DNA of 64,000 bases from an uncultured Cocleimonas sp. (GCF_947495625.1 NZ_CANLZW010000002.1:62001-126000), one strand, 5' to 3'. Positions 52,671 through 62,077 are shown, numbered from the stretch's first letter. Program-made: numbers and translations. Notes: generated by a model from the letters alone, not told the origin.

Positions 52671-53552
52671 TCAATCGATACGCGTTAAAAACGCATCAAT
52701 ATCGCTGTAACTTTCATTCAGAAAACGTAATGGCGCTGCGAGGCTACCTATAATTCTCGTATGGTTCACACCGGGGTATATCTTCAACGTTACAGATGCG
52801 CCCGATGTGGTTAACGCCTTTGCAAAGCGTTTGCTGTGAAACGGTAAAACGCGCTCATCCTTTTCACCATGTAGCAATAAAACAGGTGGCATATCAGGAC
52901 GAATATTGAACACAGGATTAGCCTCTTTTTCACTGACGTTTTTGAAAACAGGTTTCACTTCCGGATCATCCAGCGGTAAATCGTAAGGACCAGAGATTGC
53001 GATTAAACCAGCTATCTCGGTTTTAACGTTGCGGCTGTTTAAATATTGAGGATCAGTTGCGAGTAATGCGGCAGTGTGAGCGCCTGACGAGTGCCCCATG
53101 AGAATCACCTGCTTTAGTGGTTCTCCGAGTAAAGAAGTTGCATTCTGCTCAACAAAACTCATCGCCTCAGCCACGTCGTTTACAAATTCAGGAAATTCCG
53201 CTTCCGGGTATAGCCGATAATCAGGAACGATCACCGTATGTCCAAGCCCGACCAGAGCGTGTGCGACAAACTCATAATCTTCCTTGCTACCTTTGCGCCA
53301 GGCACCACCGTAAACAAAGACAATCGGGGTTTTATTGTTAGCTGCTTTAGTTTCTGTATTTGCTTCTATTTTAGGTTTATAAACATCCAGAGACTGCCGA
53401 GGATTACTTCCGTAATGCAATGTTGTTTTAACATAGCCGCTCGCAGGCAAAACGAAATTTAAAACGTCTGTTGATTTCATCGACGAGCACCCCGCAATAA
53501 TTAAAAATATCAGAACCGTTGATAAAACTAAGAGCGCTTTAGCAATCTTCAT
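52671..53552 (-). CDS. Alpha/beta hydrolase (carboxylesterase-like), lipoprotein
   Basis: The 293-residue protein has an N-terminal lipoprotein signal (IAGC, with cysteine near 22). An HSL/esterase-type alpha/beta hydrolase domain follows: VFVYGGAWRKGSKEDY near 77-92, the nucleophile GHSSGAHTAAL near 153-163, HGEKDERV near 230 and the catalytic histidine in GVNHTRI near 265. It probably hydrolyses small esters in the periplasm. It is a single minus-strand gene with a repeat 180 bp upstream. Confidence 0.87.
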   Translation of the reverse strand: MKIAKALLVLSTVLIFLIIAGCSSMKSTDVLNFVLPASGYVKTTLHYGSNPRQSLDVYKPKIEANTETKAANNKTPIVFVYGGAWRKGSKEDYEFVAHALVGLGHTVIVPDYRLYPEAEFPEFVNDVAEAMSFVEQNATSLLGEPLKQVILMGHSSGAHTAALLATDPQYLNSRNVKTEIAGLIAISGPYDLPLDDPEVKPVFKNVSEKEANPVFNIRPDMPPVLLLHGEKDERVLPFHSKRFAKALTTSGASVTLKIYPGVNHTRIIGSLAAPLRFLNESYSDIDAFLTRID

Positions 53553-53731
53553 AGAAAAGGGCTAAGCCACACAAATTAATCGTTTTAAAAAACATCCCAA
53601 TATCCTTTCAATCATTCGTTAAAAACTGATTTTAACCAGCCAGATTTTCAATCACAAATAGCCTTGAATAAGGTCTTGGATTAGTATTTGGGTTTTGTTA
53701 GGTCTTTGCTTTATTAAGACAAAATATAATA

Positions 53732-53760
53732 GTCACCCCCCTACTTATAGGGGGTTTTTG
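53732..53760 (+). repeat. Dispersed C6 repeat, short form
   Basis: AGTCACCCCCCTACTTATAGG then GGGTTTTTG. The C-run and the GG/GGG bases could pair. It lies 24 bp from the stop of the dioxygenase gene. Confidence 0.92.
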
Positions 53761-53783
53761 TTGGTTTAAGTTTATCAGAAACA

Positions 53784-54722
53784 CTACGCCTCAAATATTA
53801 CCGAACGCATCGCTATCGCACTCGACCCATATCCTGTATTGAAAAAACTGATTTTGTCTTTCGCGCTCTTTGCTCCTAATGTATAAATAAGCGGTAAGAA
53901 GTGTTCATGTGTTGGATGCGCTAAAGATGTGAGCTTGGGCATCGTTCGCGATATTTTAATGATGGATTGATCGTCACGATGCTCTATCCAATTCGTCATC
54001 TTTTGTTCAAATTCCAAAGTCCAATCATGCGGTTTGCTATTCGGCATGCGCTCTGCATACAGGTTGTGAACCATGTTTCCACTTCCAATGATAAGCACAC
54101 CGCGTTCTCTTAAAACAGAAAGCTGTTTCGCCAAATCATAGTGAATATCGTGTGGCAAATTCCGATCCAGACTTATTTGTAGCACAGGAATATCTGCCTT
54201 GGGAAACATCGGCAACAAAACCGACCAGACACCATGATCAAAACCGCGGTCTTCATCTAAGATAATGGGTGTATTGGGCGTGTGTCGCTGTGTTTGCAAT
54301 AGTTGCTTTGTTATTTCAGCCGTTGTTAAAGAACCGGGAGCAGGATAGGTCTGATCATAAAGTTTTTGTGGAAAACCACCAAAATCATAAATAGTCTCAG
54401 GCTCTTCGCTGGCGAGAACACCAATTCCCCCAGTTGTTTGCCAGTGCGCCGAAATCACTAGGATAGCCGAAGGTTTAGCCCACTTGGCGTCACTGCCTTC
54501 ACCAAACTGCTTACCTATTTTTCGCCAGCTTTGGTTGAATGCATTCTCATTGATGGCATTCATCGGGCTGCCGTGACCAATAAACATCACAGGCATCGTG
54601 GGCGATTTAGGCAGAGCCTTGAGTGACTCTAAGGTTGAGTTGCTGAAAGTATCAGCCCAGGTTCTGGTTACCAAACCAAGACCTGCAAGCGTACTGAATT
54701 TTAACCATTGTCTCCTATTCAT
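53784..54722 (-). CDS. Extradiol ring-opening dioxygenase (DODA type) with twin-arginine signal
   Basis: The 312-residue protein starts NRRQWLKFSTLAGLGL, resembling a Tat signal. The DODA/LigB fold follows, with MFIGHGSPMNAINENAF near 47-63, SAHWQT near 112-117, DRGFDHGVWSVLLPMFP near 179-195 and GSGNMVHNL near 235. These residues bind catalytic Fe(II) or Zn as in YgiD (4,5-DOPA dioxygenase). An exported form is unusual for this family. It is last in a minus-strand cluster with DoxX, DsbA-like and MBL-fold genes. Confidence 0.87.
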   Translation of the reverse strand: MNRRQWLKFSTLAGLGLVTRTWADTFSNSTLESLKALPKSPTMPVMFIGHGSPMNAINENAFNQSWRKIGKQFGEGSDAKWAKPSAILVISAHWQTTGGIGVLASEEPETIYDFGGFPQKLYDQTYPAPGSLTTAEITKQLLQTQRHTPNTPIILDEDRGFDHGVWSVLLPMFPKADIPVLQISLDRNLPHDIHYDLAKQLSVLRERGVLIIGSGNMVHNLYAERMPNSKPHDWTLEFEQKMTNWIEHRDDQSIIKISRTMPKLTSLAHPTHEHFLPLIYTLGAKSAKDKISFFNTGYGSSAIAMRSVIFEA

Positions 54723-54763
54723 CTAAACTTCTCCGCGTGTTTCATATATCAAATCGATTACGC

Positions 54764-55237
54764 TCACTTGCTTATTATTCCATCCAATGAAAAACGACCT
54801 GCTCCACTGAAAACCAGAGCCGCCGATGCAGCGAACAGTGCAAGAGCAAACTCATAACCTTTATTGCTGATAAACAAACCATTCGAAAAATGAACACTAA
54901 AGATCGCTACTAGCATGGTTACCGACAGAACCAAGGCTGCTGGTCGTACCAATAACCCAAGAATCAATGCTAAACCACCAAAAAGCTCAGCGCTACCAGC
55001 CATTAGCGCCATTAAATAGCCAGGTTCTAAACCGATAGAAGCCATCCATTTAGCCGTACCTTCAAGTCCATATCCACCGAATAGTCCAAATAACTTTTGC
55101 CCACCATGAGCGATAAAAATCACTCCGATGGGAATTCGTAAGATAAGTGATGAGAGACTCTCATCTGTAGTAAATATTCTATTAAGTAATGGTGTTTTCA
55201 TTGTCGTGTTAATTGTTGTGTTAAGTGCTGTATTCAT
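54764..55237 (-). CDS. DoxX family membrane protein
   Basis: I start at the ATG at 55237, which has GGAG about seven bases upstream; the frame extends to a TTG four codons earlier. The product (157 residues) has a short polar N terminus rich in N and T and four transmembrane helices. The DoxX hallmark LILRIPIGVIFIAHGGQKLF lies near 32-51, with GPAELFGG-like AGSAELFGGLALILG near 82-96. DoxX proteins are linked to redox and quinone systems. It lies within the LysR-linked cluster. Confidence 0.88.
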   Translation of the reverse strand: MNTALNTTINTTMKTPLLNRIFTTDESLSSLILRIPIGVIFIAHGGQKLFGLFGGYGLEGTAKWMASIGLEPGYLMALMAGSAELFGGLALILGLLVRPAALVLSVTMLVAIFSVHFSNGLFISNKGYEFALALFAASAALVFSGAGRFSLDGIISK

Positions 55238-55319
55238 TATTGTCTCCAAATTTTTGTTAAGCTATCCAAGGCATTTGCCTGTTATGTAGATTGCTTTAGT
55301 TGATTATTTAGTTGGTTGA

Positions 55320-55961
55320 TTAGGTGAATAGTTGACTATCCAGATACGCCTGCCATGCCTCAGGCTTTCCATAATAGTTAGAAATAGGATGACTGATTAT
55401 TTGCGACTCTCTGACTTCAAACAACGTTGGAAAACCATTACCACCAACCTTACTCAGTAACTCCCTACTCTGTTGAATATGTGCATCGACCTGATTTTTC
55501 ATAACGTCTATGAACACCCGCTCAAATTCATCGACAGGGATTTCAATATCACCAGCCAACGCTTTCAAGACTTCTACATCTGCCACTTTTAAGCCTTTTA
55601 CATAATGGGCTTGTTGAATGGCATGTAACATAGCTGGCGCTTTATCCCACTGTTCTGCAGCAATAATGGCTGCGATAGGTGGGGTTGAATCCAATATGGC
55701 TGTTTCATCTTTCAATAAACCATTGTTATATTCATCACTGAATAATTGCCCCGTTAATTCTGCAATTCGCGCATCATGTGGTTGCACAAAGTCACGTAGT
55801 TGAGAGGTAACCGCCTTAGTGTTCGAACCCGACATCATTCCGCCACCGTGCAATTTTAAAGACACATTGGCGTGTGCTTCTAGCATCGCAATTAACGGTG
55901 CAGCGCCATAGCACCAGCCACAAAGCGGGTCGAATATATACTCTAGTGTTTTCATTTTCAT
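55320..55961 (-). CDS. DsbA family thiol oxidoreductase-like protein
   Basis: I choose the methionine at 55961 (MKMKTLEYIFDPLCGWC) over one ten codons upstream, because family members start here. The protein of 213 residues has a thioredoxin fold with the active-site motif CGWC near residues 14-17, a helical insertion and GNGFPTLFEV with the cis-proline near 180. It lacks a signal peptide, so it acts in the cytoplasm like FrnE or HCCA isomerase relatives. It sits between DoxX and MBL-fold genes. Confidence 0.85.
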   Translation of the reverse strand: MKMKTLEYIFDPLCGWCYGAAPLIAMLEAHANVSLKLHGGGMMSGSNTKAVTSQLRDFVQPHDARIAELTGQLFSDEYNNGLLKDETAILDSTPPIAAIIAAEQWDKAPAMLHAIQQAHYVKGLKVADVEVLKALAGDIEIPVDEFERVFIDVMKNQVDAHIQQSRELLSKVGGNGFPTLFEVRESQIISHPISNYYGKPEAWQAYLDSQLFT

Positions 55962-56003
55962 ATTATTTATTTCCGTATCCAAGCAAGACAAAATGAAGGG
56001 GAT

Positions 56004-56897
56004 TTACCACTTCATCTCGCCTGTATTTACTTTCGCACCAATCTCCAAGGCAAGGCCTAACTTATTCTCAGGATATTTAGCCTGCATAGATTTAATCAAA
56101 GCCGCAGAAGTTTTATGCGTTTCAAGGGCTTGTTCGAAATCGGCTAAATATTTGAGGTTGTATGTAACTAGAGAGCTATCCTGAACATCCTGATTCGCGG
56201 CATGCCCCGGAATAACCGTAGTCGGATTTAATGCCAAGATATTATCCAGCGTACTCGCCCACGCTTTGCGCGACGCTTTAGTTTGCGTATCTGCTGTCCA
56301 CAAGTGCAAACCAGCAAACACATTAACGCCACCCATTACAGCTTTGAGATCAGGTACCCAGAGAAATGTTCTGCCCGGTAAATCACCATCTAAACCAACG
56401 ATGTTAAAACTATGCCCTTCCAAGTCGAACGATGACCCTTTGATTACTTCGGGAATGACTGGCTTTGTCGGTGCATTAGCACCCATTTTTGGCCCCCAGA
56501 ATCCAACTTTCTTATCAACCGTTTTTTTAATCCAGTTTACGGTTGGCTCGGTGGCGAACACTTTAACGTCAGGAAATGCCTGTTTAATCACTTCCAGTCC
56601 AAAGTAGTAATCAGGATCGCCGTGGCTGATGTATACCATCTTCAACTGCTTGCCACTGTTCAAAATCTCTGCAACCAGCTGATGTGCTTTGGCTTTGGTA
56701 AATTGTGTGTCGATCAATACCGCATCCTTTTCACCGGTTACCAATACTGAATTGACAAAAAAGCTATTTTCTCCGCCGTTATATACCTGAAATTCTAACT
56801 CAGATTCCGTTGCCGCCTGTACCGATGACATTGTCGTAAGTGTTAGTACAGCGGGTAATAAAAATTGGCTGATGCCTTTTAAAATAGTCGTTTTCAT
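56004..56897 (-). CDS. Secreted MBL-fold hydrolase, Vmh-like
   Basis: The 297-residue protein has a signal peptide (cleavage near VQA-ATE). The beta-lactamase fold includes VLIDTQFTKAKAHQLV near 59-74. The usual HxHxDH motif is altered to SHGDPDYYFG near 89-98, and a later GHAANQDVQD stretch supplies another histidine. This altered motif is typical of Vmh-family MBL proteins. The substrate is unknown. It is first in the LysR-linked cluster and divergent from that regulator. Confidence 0.85.
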   Translation of the reverse strand: MKTTILKGISQFLLPAVLTLTTMSSVQAATESELEFQVYNGGENSFFVNSVLVTGEKDAVLIDTQFTKAKAHQLVAEILNSGKQLKMVYISHGDPDYYFGLEVIKQAFPDVKVFATEPTVNWIKKTVDKKVGFWGPKMGANAPTKPVIPEVIKGSSFDLEGHSFNIVGLDGDLPGRTFLWVPDLKAVMGGVNVFAGLHLWTADTQTKASRKAWASTLDNILALNPTTVIPGHAANQDVQDSSLVTYNLKYLADFEQALETHKTSAALIKSMQAKYPENKLGLALEIGAKVNTGEMKW

Positions 56898-57022
56898 AGT
56901 GTTTATTCCTATATTTCTTTAATTGCTTTTCGATGTAATGCTTCGATGAGAGAAAGTATATGTACTAAAATCGGACGAATAAACGTGACATATCGCGCTT
57001 CATTGTTGCAATATACGAACTA

Positions 57023-57979
57023 ATGGATAAATTAATGGCGATGAAAATCTTTACCGAAGTGGCTGACAGGGGCGGATTTACCGCTGCGGCAGAACACTTA
57101 GACTTATCACGTTCGATGGTTACGCGACATGTCACCGAACTTGAGCGCTGGTTAGGCAGCAGATTGTTACAACGTTCCACGCGTAAAGTAAGCCTCACCG
57201 ATGCAGGAGAAGCCTGCCTGAACAGCTGTCGGCAGATGCTCGCAATCAGTCAGGAATTACAGGACATCTCTGGTAAAAGAGACATTGAACCGCACGGTCA
57301 ATTACGAATCACATCCAGCGTTTCATTTGGAGCCACCCATTTAACGCGGGCGATTACCGATTATTTAGAACATTACCCAAAGGTCACTATCGATTTATTA
57401 TTACTTGATCGCAGCGTAAACCTAATCGAAGAGCGGGTCGATTTAGCGATTAGAATAGCTGGCGAGCTCGACCCCAATATCGTTGCTCGGAAAATTGCAC
57501 CCTGTAAATCCATTATTTGTGCAACGCCTAAATATCTGGAACGCCATGGCGCGCCCGAACATCCGGACGATTTACAACATCACAACTGCTTGACCTACAC
57601 TAATTTTGGTAAAAGCGAATGGCGCTTGTCTCCTATAAATCCAAACAGCAATGGCGATGTTGTTGATGGTATTGTTGGCAATGGTCAAGGTAACGATGAA
57701 GAAATAGCCGTCCCGGTGACAGGAAATTTAAGAGTAAATGAAGCAGCGGCTATCACACAAGCTATTCTTGATAACGCCGGTATCGCACTTCAACCTAGCT
57801 ATATTGTTGGACCACTGATTCAACAGGGGAAACTGGTAAAGTTACTAAACGATTGGGAGCCAGCGGAGCTTGGCATCTGGGGTGTTTATTTATCGCGACA
57901 TCATGTATCCGCCGCACAAAGGACGTTTTTAGATTTTCTGGTAAAACGCTTCAAGGGTATTCCAGATTGGGAAATTTAA
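57023..57979 (+). CDS. LysR-type transcriptional regulator
   Basis: The 318-residue regulator starts MDKLMAMKIFTEVADRGGFT with a standard helix-turn-helix (AAEHLDLSRSMVTRHVTELE). An effector domain runs from about 90 onward. Residues about 205-235 form an inserted low-complexity loop (NPNSNGDVVDGIVGNGQGND) not usual in this branch. It is divergent from the MBL-fold gene and probably controls the MBL, DsbA-like, DoxX and dioxygenase cluster. Confidence 0.9.
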   Translation: MDKLMAMKIFTEVADRGGFTAAAEHLDLSRSMVTRHVTELERWLGSRLLQRSTRKVSLTDAGEACLNSCRQMLAISQELQDISGKRDIEPHGQLRITSSVSFGATHLTRAITDYLEHYPKVTIDLLLLDRSVNLIEERVDLAIRIAGELDPNIVARKIAPCKSIICATPKYLERHGAPEHPDDLQHHNCLTYTNFGKSEWRLSPINPNSNGDVVDGIVGNGQGNDEEIAVPVTGNLRVNEAAAITQAILDNAGIALQPSYIVGPLIQQGKLVKLLNDWEPAELGIWGVYLSRHHVSAAQRTFLDFLVKRFKGIPDWEI

Positions 57980-58079
57980 GCGTGTTGGTGATTACAGCTA
58001 TTTGATTAATCTGACTAGATGAATATTGAAATCAATAACGTAGATTTAAGTGAGTTAAAACCTAGACTTATTACTGATA

Positions 58080-58116
58080 CTTTTGGAGGCATATTAAACA
58101 CCTCCAAAAGATTTTT
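58080..58116 (+). terminator. Terminator after LysR gene
   Basis: CTTTTGGAGG, an 11-base loop, CCTCCAAAAG, then ATTTTT. A 10-bp stem with a T-run lies between the convergent LysR and cold-shock genes and can work in both directions. Confidence 0.85.
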
Positions 58117-58162
58117 ACTGTTTAAACTGTGCTGCTTAAACGATATTGCTTAACGGTGTTAC

Positions 58163-58369
58163 TTAAACTGCAGTCACTTTATTTGCACAAGGACCTTTCT
58201 GGCCTTGGCCAAGTTCATATTCTACTGCTTGTCCATCAGCTAGTGTTGCGTATTCGCCGCCTGCCTGAATTTCTGAATGATGCACGAATAAATCCTTGCT
58301 ACCGTCTTCAGGTGTAATAAAACCAAAACCTTTAGCCGCGTCGAACCACTTAACTGTACCTTTACTCAT
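58163..58369 (-). CDS. Cold-shock protein, CspA family
   Basis: The 68-residue single cold-shock domain starts [18 protein letters not shown], with RNP1 (KGFGFI) and RNP2 (DLFVHHSEI). The open frame extends upstream, but the extra 24 residues do not fit the family. It binds single-stranded nucleic acid and acts as an RNA chaperone. The 5' untranslated region may be long, as is common for cold-inducible members. Confidence 0.95.
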   Translation of the reverse strand: MSKGTVKWFDAAKGFGFITPEDGSKDLFVHHSEIQAGGEYATLADGQAVEYELGQGQKGPCANKVTAV

Positions 58370-58726
58370 ATTTTTCTCTTTTATAATAATTAATCGCAGA
58401 ACTCTGCAGTACCAAGTATAACCGTTTATCGTCAATAACATCGATTTATAACAAAATGAATGAAACTGACTTTATTTCTGTTTAATCCGACAACGTATTT
58501 TTATATAGGGTATATTGGTTTTTCATCCCTCCTCCGCAACTTCTTGCCGAATGGCGCCCTTGCCAAAACACACTGAAGCCGGACTACTTTTAAATAATTC
58601 CTTTTGATTTCTGATCATTCCTTTTTATTTTCGTAGGTATCATTTTCATCCCAAACAGTACAGAGGCTACCCCTATTGCCATCAGCAATAATGTAAATAA
58701 CACACAATAAAAGTCAGGAGTACACC

Positions 58727-58852
58727 ATGAGCAAAGGATTAAACAGTAAAAAAGCAACCAAGAAAGAGCCTTTAATGACGGCAAAAGAAAAGAAGGTTGC
58801 CAAGGCCGAGAAAAAAGCAGCAAAAGGACGCCGCCACAAAATTGGTGAATAA
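58727..58852 (+). CDS. Small basic protein, 41 residues
   Basis: A short frame has a strong AGGAG six bases before the ATG. It encodes MSKGLNSKKATKKEPLMTAK followed by a lysine/alanine helix and ends KGRRHKIGE. About 40% of residues are basic, so it probably binds nucleic acid or the ribosome. Similar lysine-rich MSKG-type small proteins occur in other proteobacteria, but I know no function. It lies close to the cold-shock gene on the opposite strand. Confidence 0.75.
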   Translation: MSKGLNSKKATKKEPLMTAKEKKVAKAEKKAAKGRRHKIGE

Positions 58853-58917
58853 TTGGTTTAGACAACCTGAAAGTCAGTGCTCTGGAAGCAAGCATTCTGG
58901 AAACAAGGATTTTTAAA

Positions 58918-58948
58918 GTCACCCCCCTACTTTGAGGCAGTTTTTTTA
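58918..58948 (+). repeat. Dispersed C6 repeat, short form
   Basis: AGTCACCCCCCTACTTTGAGG then CAGTTTTTTTACG. It follows the small basic protein gene by 65 bp and precedes the stop of the hydrolase lipoprotein by 100 bp. Confidence 0.92.
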
Positions 58949-59047
58949 CGTTTATAAAACGTGATAGGGGGATGACTATTATTGATTGATAATTCTATTC
59001 ATTATGATCATCTGATCAGTATCGATTAAGCTTAATCTGTCACCAGA

Positions 59048-60205
59048 TTAATCGTTACGCAATCCACCAAATATCTGTACCACCAACTCTACGTATTCTG
59101 GCACACAATCTTTGTGACCTGATGGGACCGCAGTACATTTGATTAATTCGATATCAGCCCCCAAAGCCAGCATCGTACTTAGCGTGCTTTCTGAGCTAAT
59201 GATGGGCACAGTCTCGTCATCTTCACCGTGGAATAATGTCACTGGCACATTCGGTTTCCAGTCATGCACGTTATCCTGACGATCATTCTCTAAAAAGCGA
59301 TCAAGGAAGGTCGTTTCATATCCCACATCTGCATCTTGAGGGATAAATGCCGATTCGATAATGCTGACAATACCATCGGCCAAATCACCCGGTAGGTTAA
59401 TCGTAGGAATTGAAAAGCCCAGATTTTCCTCTACCAATTCATTCAGCGCCAAATTCAAATTGTATGGACCCGCTCCCATCACCGCAGTAACCACATCCAT
59501 CCCTTGCTGAGGATTAGCCTGATAATCCTGCAATGCCGCCATGGTTACATAACCACCTTGCGAATAACCCGTCATAAACAATTGGCCATTACTTTGAATG
59601 GACGTTGTGTCTAACCACGTTTTAGATGCCTTCAGCATGTCAGTCACGGTGTAGGCAGATGTATCTTTTTGCAGGTAAGGATGATCGACGCCTAGCGACG
59701 AACCAAAACCAATATAGTCCGCAGAGAAAACAATATACCCCAAAGAGGCGAGCGCAATTTCAATGCTCTTTTCACTGGGTGTTAACTGCTCACTAGGGGC
59801 TTCATCATTAGTGAAGGTGGTGGCATGCTGGTAACTAATAATAGGGCTAGGTGACGATTTGGCAGGAATGGCTATCATGCCAGACACTAAAATCAACTCA
59901 CCCGATGAATCAACCGTCATATACTCTATTTTATAGGTATCAACTGCATATTGAACCGTAATATTCTGCCCACCCGCGACATTAATCGCAGTCTGAATAT
60001 CCGTTATAGAATTGGCCGTTTTACTGCTAATTGATTTAAATTCACCACGGGCTGGATCAGCCGGTATCTCTTGATCATCATCATTTGAACTAGAACTTCC
60101 GCCACCACAGGCCACTAAAAACAGACTGGAAACCATGATAAAAATGAGTCTATTCATTACAGAAAACAAACTACTCTTCGATTCGTTTTTTATTCCCTTA
60201 ATCAC
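59048..60205 (-). CDS. Alpha/beta hydrolase lipoprotein (secreted lipase-like)
   Basis: I place the start at the GTG at 60205, five bases after AAGGAG; the frame extends two codons further. The product of 385 residues has a lipoprotein signal with LVAC followed by GGGSSSSND. The hydrolase domain has YQHATTF near the oxyanion region, the nucleophile TGYSQGGYVTMAAL near 220, HGEDDETVP near 325 and a catalytic histidine in SGHKDC. It resembles secretory lipases and esterases acting at the cell surface. Confidence 0.85.
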   Translation of the reverse strand: MIKGIKNESKSSLFSVMNRLIFIMVSSLFLVACGGGSSSSNDDDQEIPADPARGEFKSISSKTANSITDIQTAINVAGGQNITVQYAVDTYKIEYMTVDSSGELILVSGMIAIPAKSSPSPIISYQHATTFTNDEAPSEQLTPSEKSIEIALASLGYIVFSADYIGFGSSLGVDHPYLQKDTSAYTVTDMLKASKTWLDTTSIQSNGQLFMTGYSQGGYVTMAALQDYQANPQQGMDVVTAVMGAGPYNLNLALNELVEENLGFSIPTINLPGDLADGIVSIIESAFIPQDADVGYETTFLDRFLENDRQDNVHDWKPNVPVTLFHGEDDETVPIISSESTLSTMLALGADIELIKCTAVPSGHKDCVPEYVELVVQIFGGLRND

Positions 60206-60316
60206 GACCACTCCTTTTTAAATAATGTGAATAATTAGCCATTTACTATTCATTACAGTATAGGCGTTTTTATCGGTTACATTTGAAAGATACAGTAAAA
60301 TCAATCGATTAAACAG

Positions 60317-60544
60317 TTACTCTCCCAAATAGGTAAAGCGTAAAACTTCCTTACCTTCATGCTGTTTGGTATCAAAAAACATCTCGATAGGCCTTACCCA
60401 GGTTTCTAGTTCGCCATCTTCCAAGGGATAAAGTGGTTTATAAATGACCATCACATCCAAAGATTCAGAATGTTTCGCCACGCCTACCACTTCGTATTCA
60501 CCGCCTTTGAAATGTCTGTATTTCCCTAATTTTATTGTTGTCAT
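60317..60544 (-). CDS. DUF1653 family protein
   Basis: The 75-residue protein starts MTTIKLGKYRHFKGGEYEVV at 60544; the frame continues ten codons upstream, overlapping the dispersed repeat, without family similarity. DUF1653 is a small beta-barrel-like domain of unknown function, with VVGVAKHSESLDVMVIYKPL and LETWVRPIEMF as conserved stretches. It is a single gene with a repeat 26 bp upstream. Confidence 0.88.
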   Translation of the reverse strand: MTTIKLGKYRHFKGGEYEVVGVAKHSESLDVMVIYKPLYPLEDGELETWVRPIEMFFDTKQHEGKEVLRFTYLGE

Positions 60545-60569
60545 AATGACCTTTATTAAGATTGAATTT

Positions 60570-60599
60570 GGCACCCCCCTACTTTGGAGGACTTTTTTA
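60570..60599 (+). repeat. Dispersed C6 repeat, short form
   Basis: GGCACCCCCCTACTTTGGAGG then ACTTTTTTATAG. The core is GGCAC instead of GTCAC. It lies between divergent genes. Confidence 0.9.
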
Positions 60600-60732
60600 T
60601 AGTTTAGCCTGTCTAATTAAATGAATGGTAAAATACGCCATGACACGCTGCAATATTTGCTTCAAATGCTTGTCGAAAGAGCAAGAGAAAGAGAAAAAAA
60701 CAAGAAAGGAAGAAAAGGGACTCAAGGAAAGA

Positions 60733-61815
60733 ATGAAAATTAAACTCACCACTTTATTAGTGATACTGCTCGCCAGTTTTATAACGACACAATCTTTCGC
60801 CGTATCTCACAACCCTGCAATGGCTCAACTGCTGTCATTTACAAAATCTAATGGCACTCTCAGTTACATCAAAACAACAAACCTGTCTGGTGCAGGAAAT
60901 CTACTAAAAATAGATACCAGAAATGGAAACATCATCAACAATGTATCATTTTATAATAATGAAAAATTAGAGACCTTTGCTGCTACCCCGGATGGTTTCA
61001 AATTTCTCGCCAAATCCGCCAAAGGCATCGCGGTTATTCATAACGGAACGGGCAAAACGCTGCGAACTTTGCCTTATCCCAACGGCGTTCGTTATTGGCC
61101 GATCACCCCCGTTATCAGCTACAACACCGTGTATATGGCTGTCCCATCAACTAATCACAAGATATATTTTGTGCATACAGGAACTGGAAAAATTCTTCGC
61201 ACCATTAACCTCGCCATTAGCCCCAAGAACGCGAAAAACAGCACCATTATCACCGCAATGGCATTTAGCCCAAACAGTAAAGTCTTTGCGTATCAGACCC
61301 AATCAAACCTGAAAAACACCGTACATATTTATGACATCAATAATCAGGTAGAGCTAAACGCTATTCCACTCACAAACGCTGTAAAAAACAACCAAACTCG
61401 TATGAATCAACATGCATTGAAATTTGATGGAACGGGTAAACAATTAATCAGTTACACCAGTAGTTTACCGAGCAATAGTGTGCAACTTATCGATCTGAAT
61501 TCACAAACGGTAAAAACACTCAAGCTGGGTAATTTTACCTTTGCGGGGTTTTCAAAGAACAGTCGAAGCATTATTGCGATAAGCCCTGCAGATAGAAAAA
61601 TCACCACTGCCGACATACAAACTGGCAGGCTTAAAAACAGTGGTTTAGGCGTACATAAAATTTCAGCTGCGCTTAGTAACGGAGTTCAAAGCAACATTAC
61701 ACAGAGTCCCGATAAGTCCTTAATTGCCGTTCCTTTTCAGTCGACAACAGAAAATAAAGATGGCTTTTTAATTATTGATTCCAATTCAGGGAATATTATT
61801 CGCAATATTCACTAG
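60733..61815 (+). CDS. Secreted beta-propeller-like protein
   Basis: I start at the ATG at 60733, preceded by AAGGAAAG. It gives 360 residues with a clean signal peptide (MKIKLTTLLVILLASF, cleavage near FA-VSH). The frame extends 36 codons upstream with a lysine/glutamate-rich segment. The mature part shows repeated strand patterns with GTGK- and NGN-type turns about every 40-50 residues, as in WD40/YVTN propellers. The function is unknown; it may bind a ligand in the periplasm. Confidence 0.75.
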   Translation: MKIKLTTLLVILLASFITTQSFAVSHNPAMAQLLSFTKSNGTLSYIKTTNLSGAGNLLKIDTRNGNIINNVSFYNNEKLETFAATPDGFKFLAKSAKGIAVIHNGTGKTLRTLPYPNGVRYWPITPVISYNTVYMAVPSTNHKIYFVHTGTGKILRTINLAISPKNAKNSTIITAMAFSPNSKVFAYQTQSNLKNTVHIYDINNQVELNAIPLTNAVKNNQTRMNQHALKFDGTGKQLISYTSSLPSNSVQLIDLNSQTVKTLKLGNFTFAGFSKNSRSIIAISPADRKITTADIQTGRLKNSGLGVHKISAALSNGVQSNITQSPDKSLIAVPFQSTTENKDGFLIIDSNSGNIIRNIH

Positions 61816-61852
61816 CCATGCTGTGTCGGCTATTATCACGATAGAACCGACC

Positions 61853-62077
61853 TCAAAAATCGAAATGAATGTCCCAATCCTTCATTTGCTTTTTGAACGC
61901 TTTACGCTCCATATAGTCTTCGACACGACGGCGAGCGCTCTTTTTCGACTTTTCTTTGTAGTCTTGTTTTCTAGATTTAGAACCCTTAAAAACAGAATCG
62001 TAATCCATATCCATGCCGTCATCTAAATAGTGATCGTCAAACTCGATATTATCTTGCTGGTCTTCCTTATTAGACAT
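61853..62077 (-). CDS. PA3496-like small protein
   Basis: The 74-residue protein has an acidic N-terminal half and a basic helical C-terminal half ending ARRRVEDYMERKAFKKQMKD. The RRRVEDYxERK pattern resembles the PA3496 family of small putative envelope-integrity proteins. The match is by eye. It is convergent with the propeller gene. Confidence 0.65.
   Translation of the reverse strand: MSNKEDQQDNIEFDDHYLDDGMDMDYDSVFKGSKSRKQDYKEKSKKSARRRVEDYMERKAFKKQMKDWDIHFDF

Noticed and set aside
58590-58922. A 110-residue minus-strand frame with a hydrophobic segment
   Set aside because: It overlaps the small basic protein gene, which has a strong ribosome binding site on the other strand, and its N-terminal half is an antisense reading of that gene. 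No ribosome binding site is seen for it.
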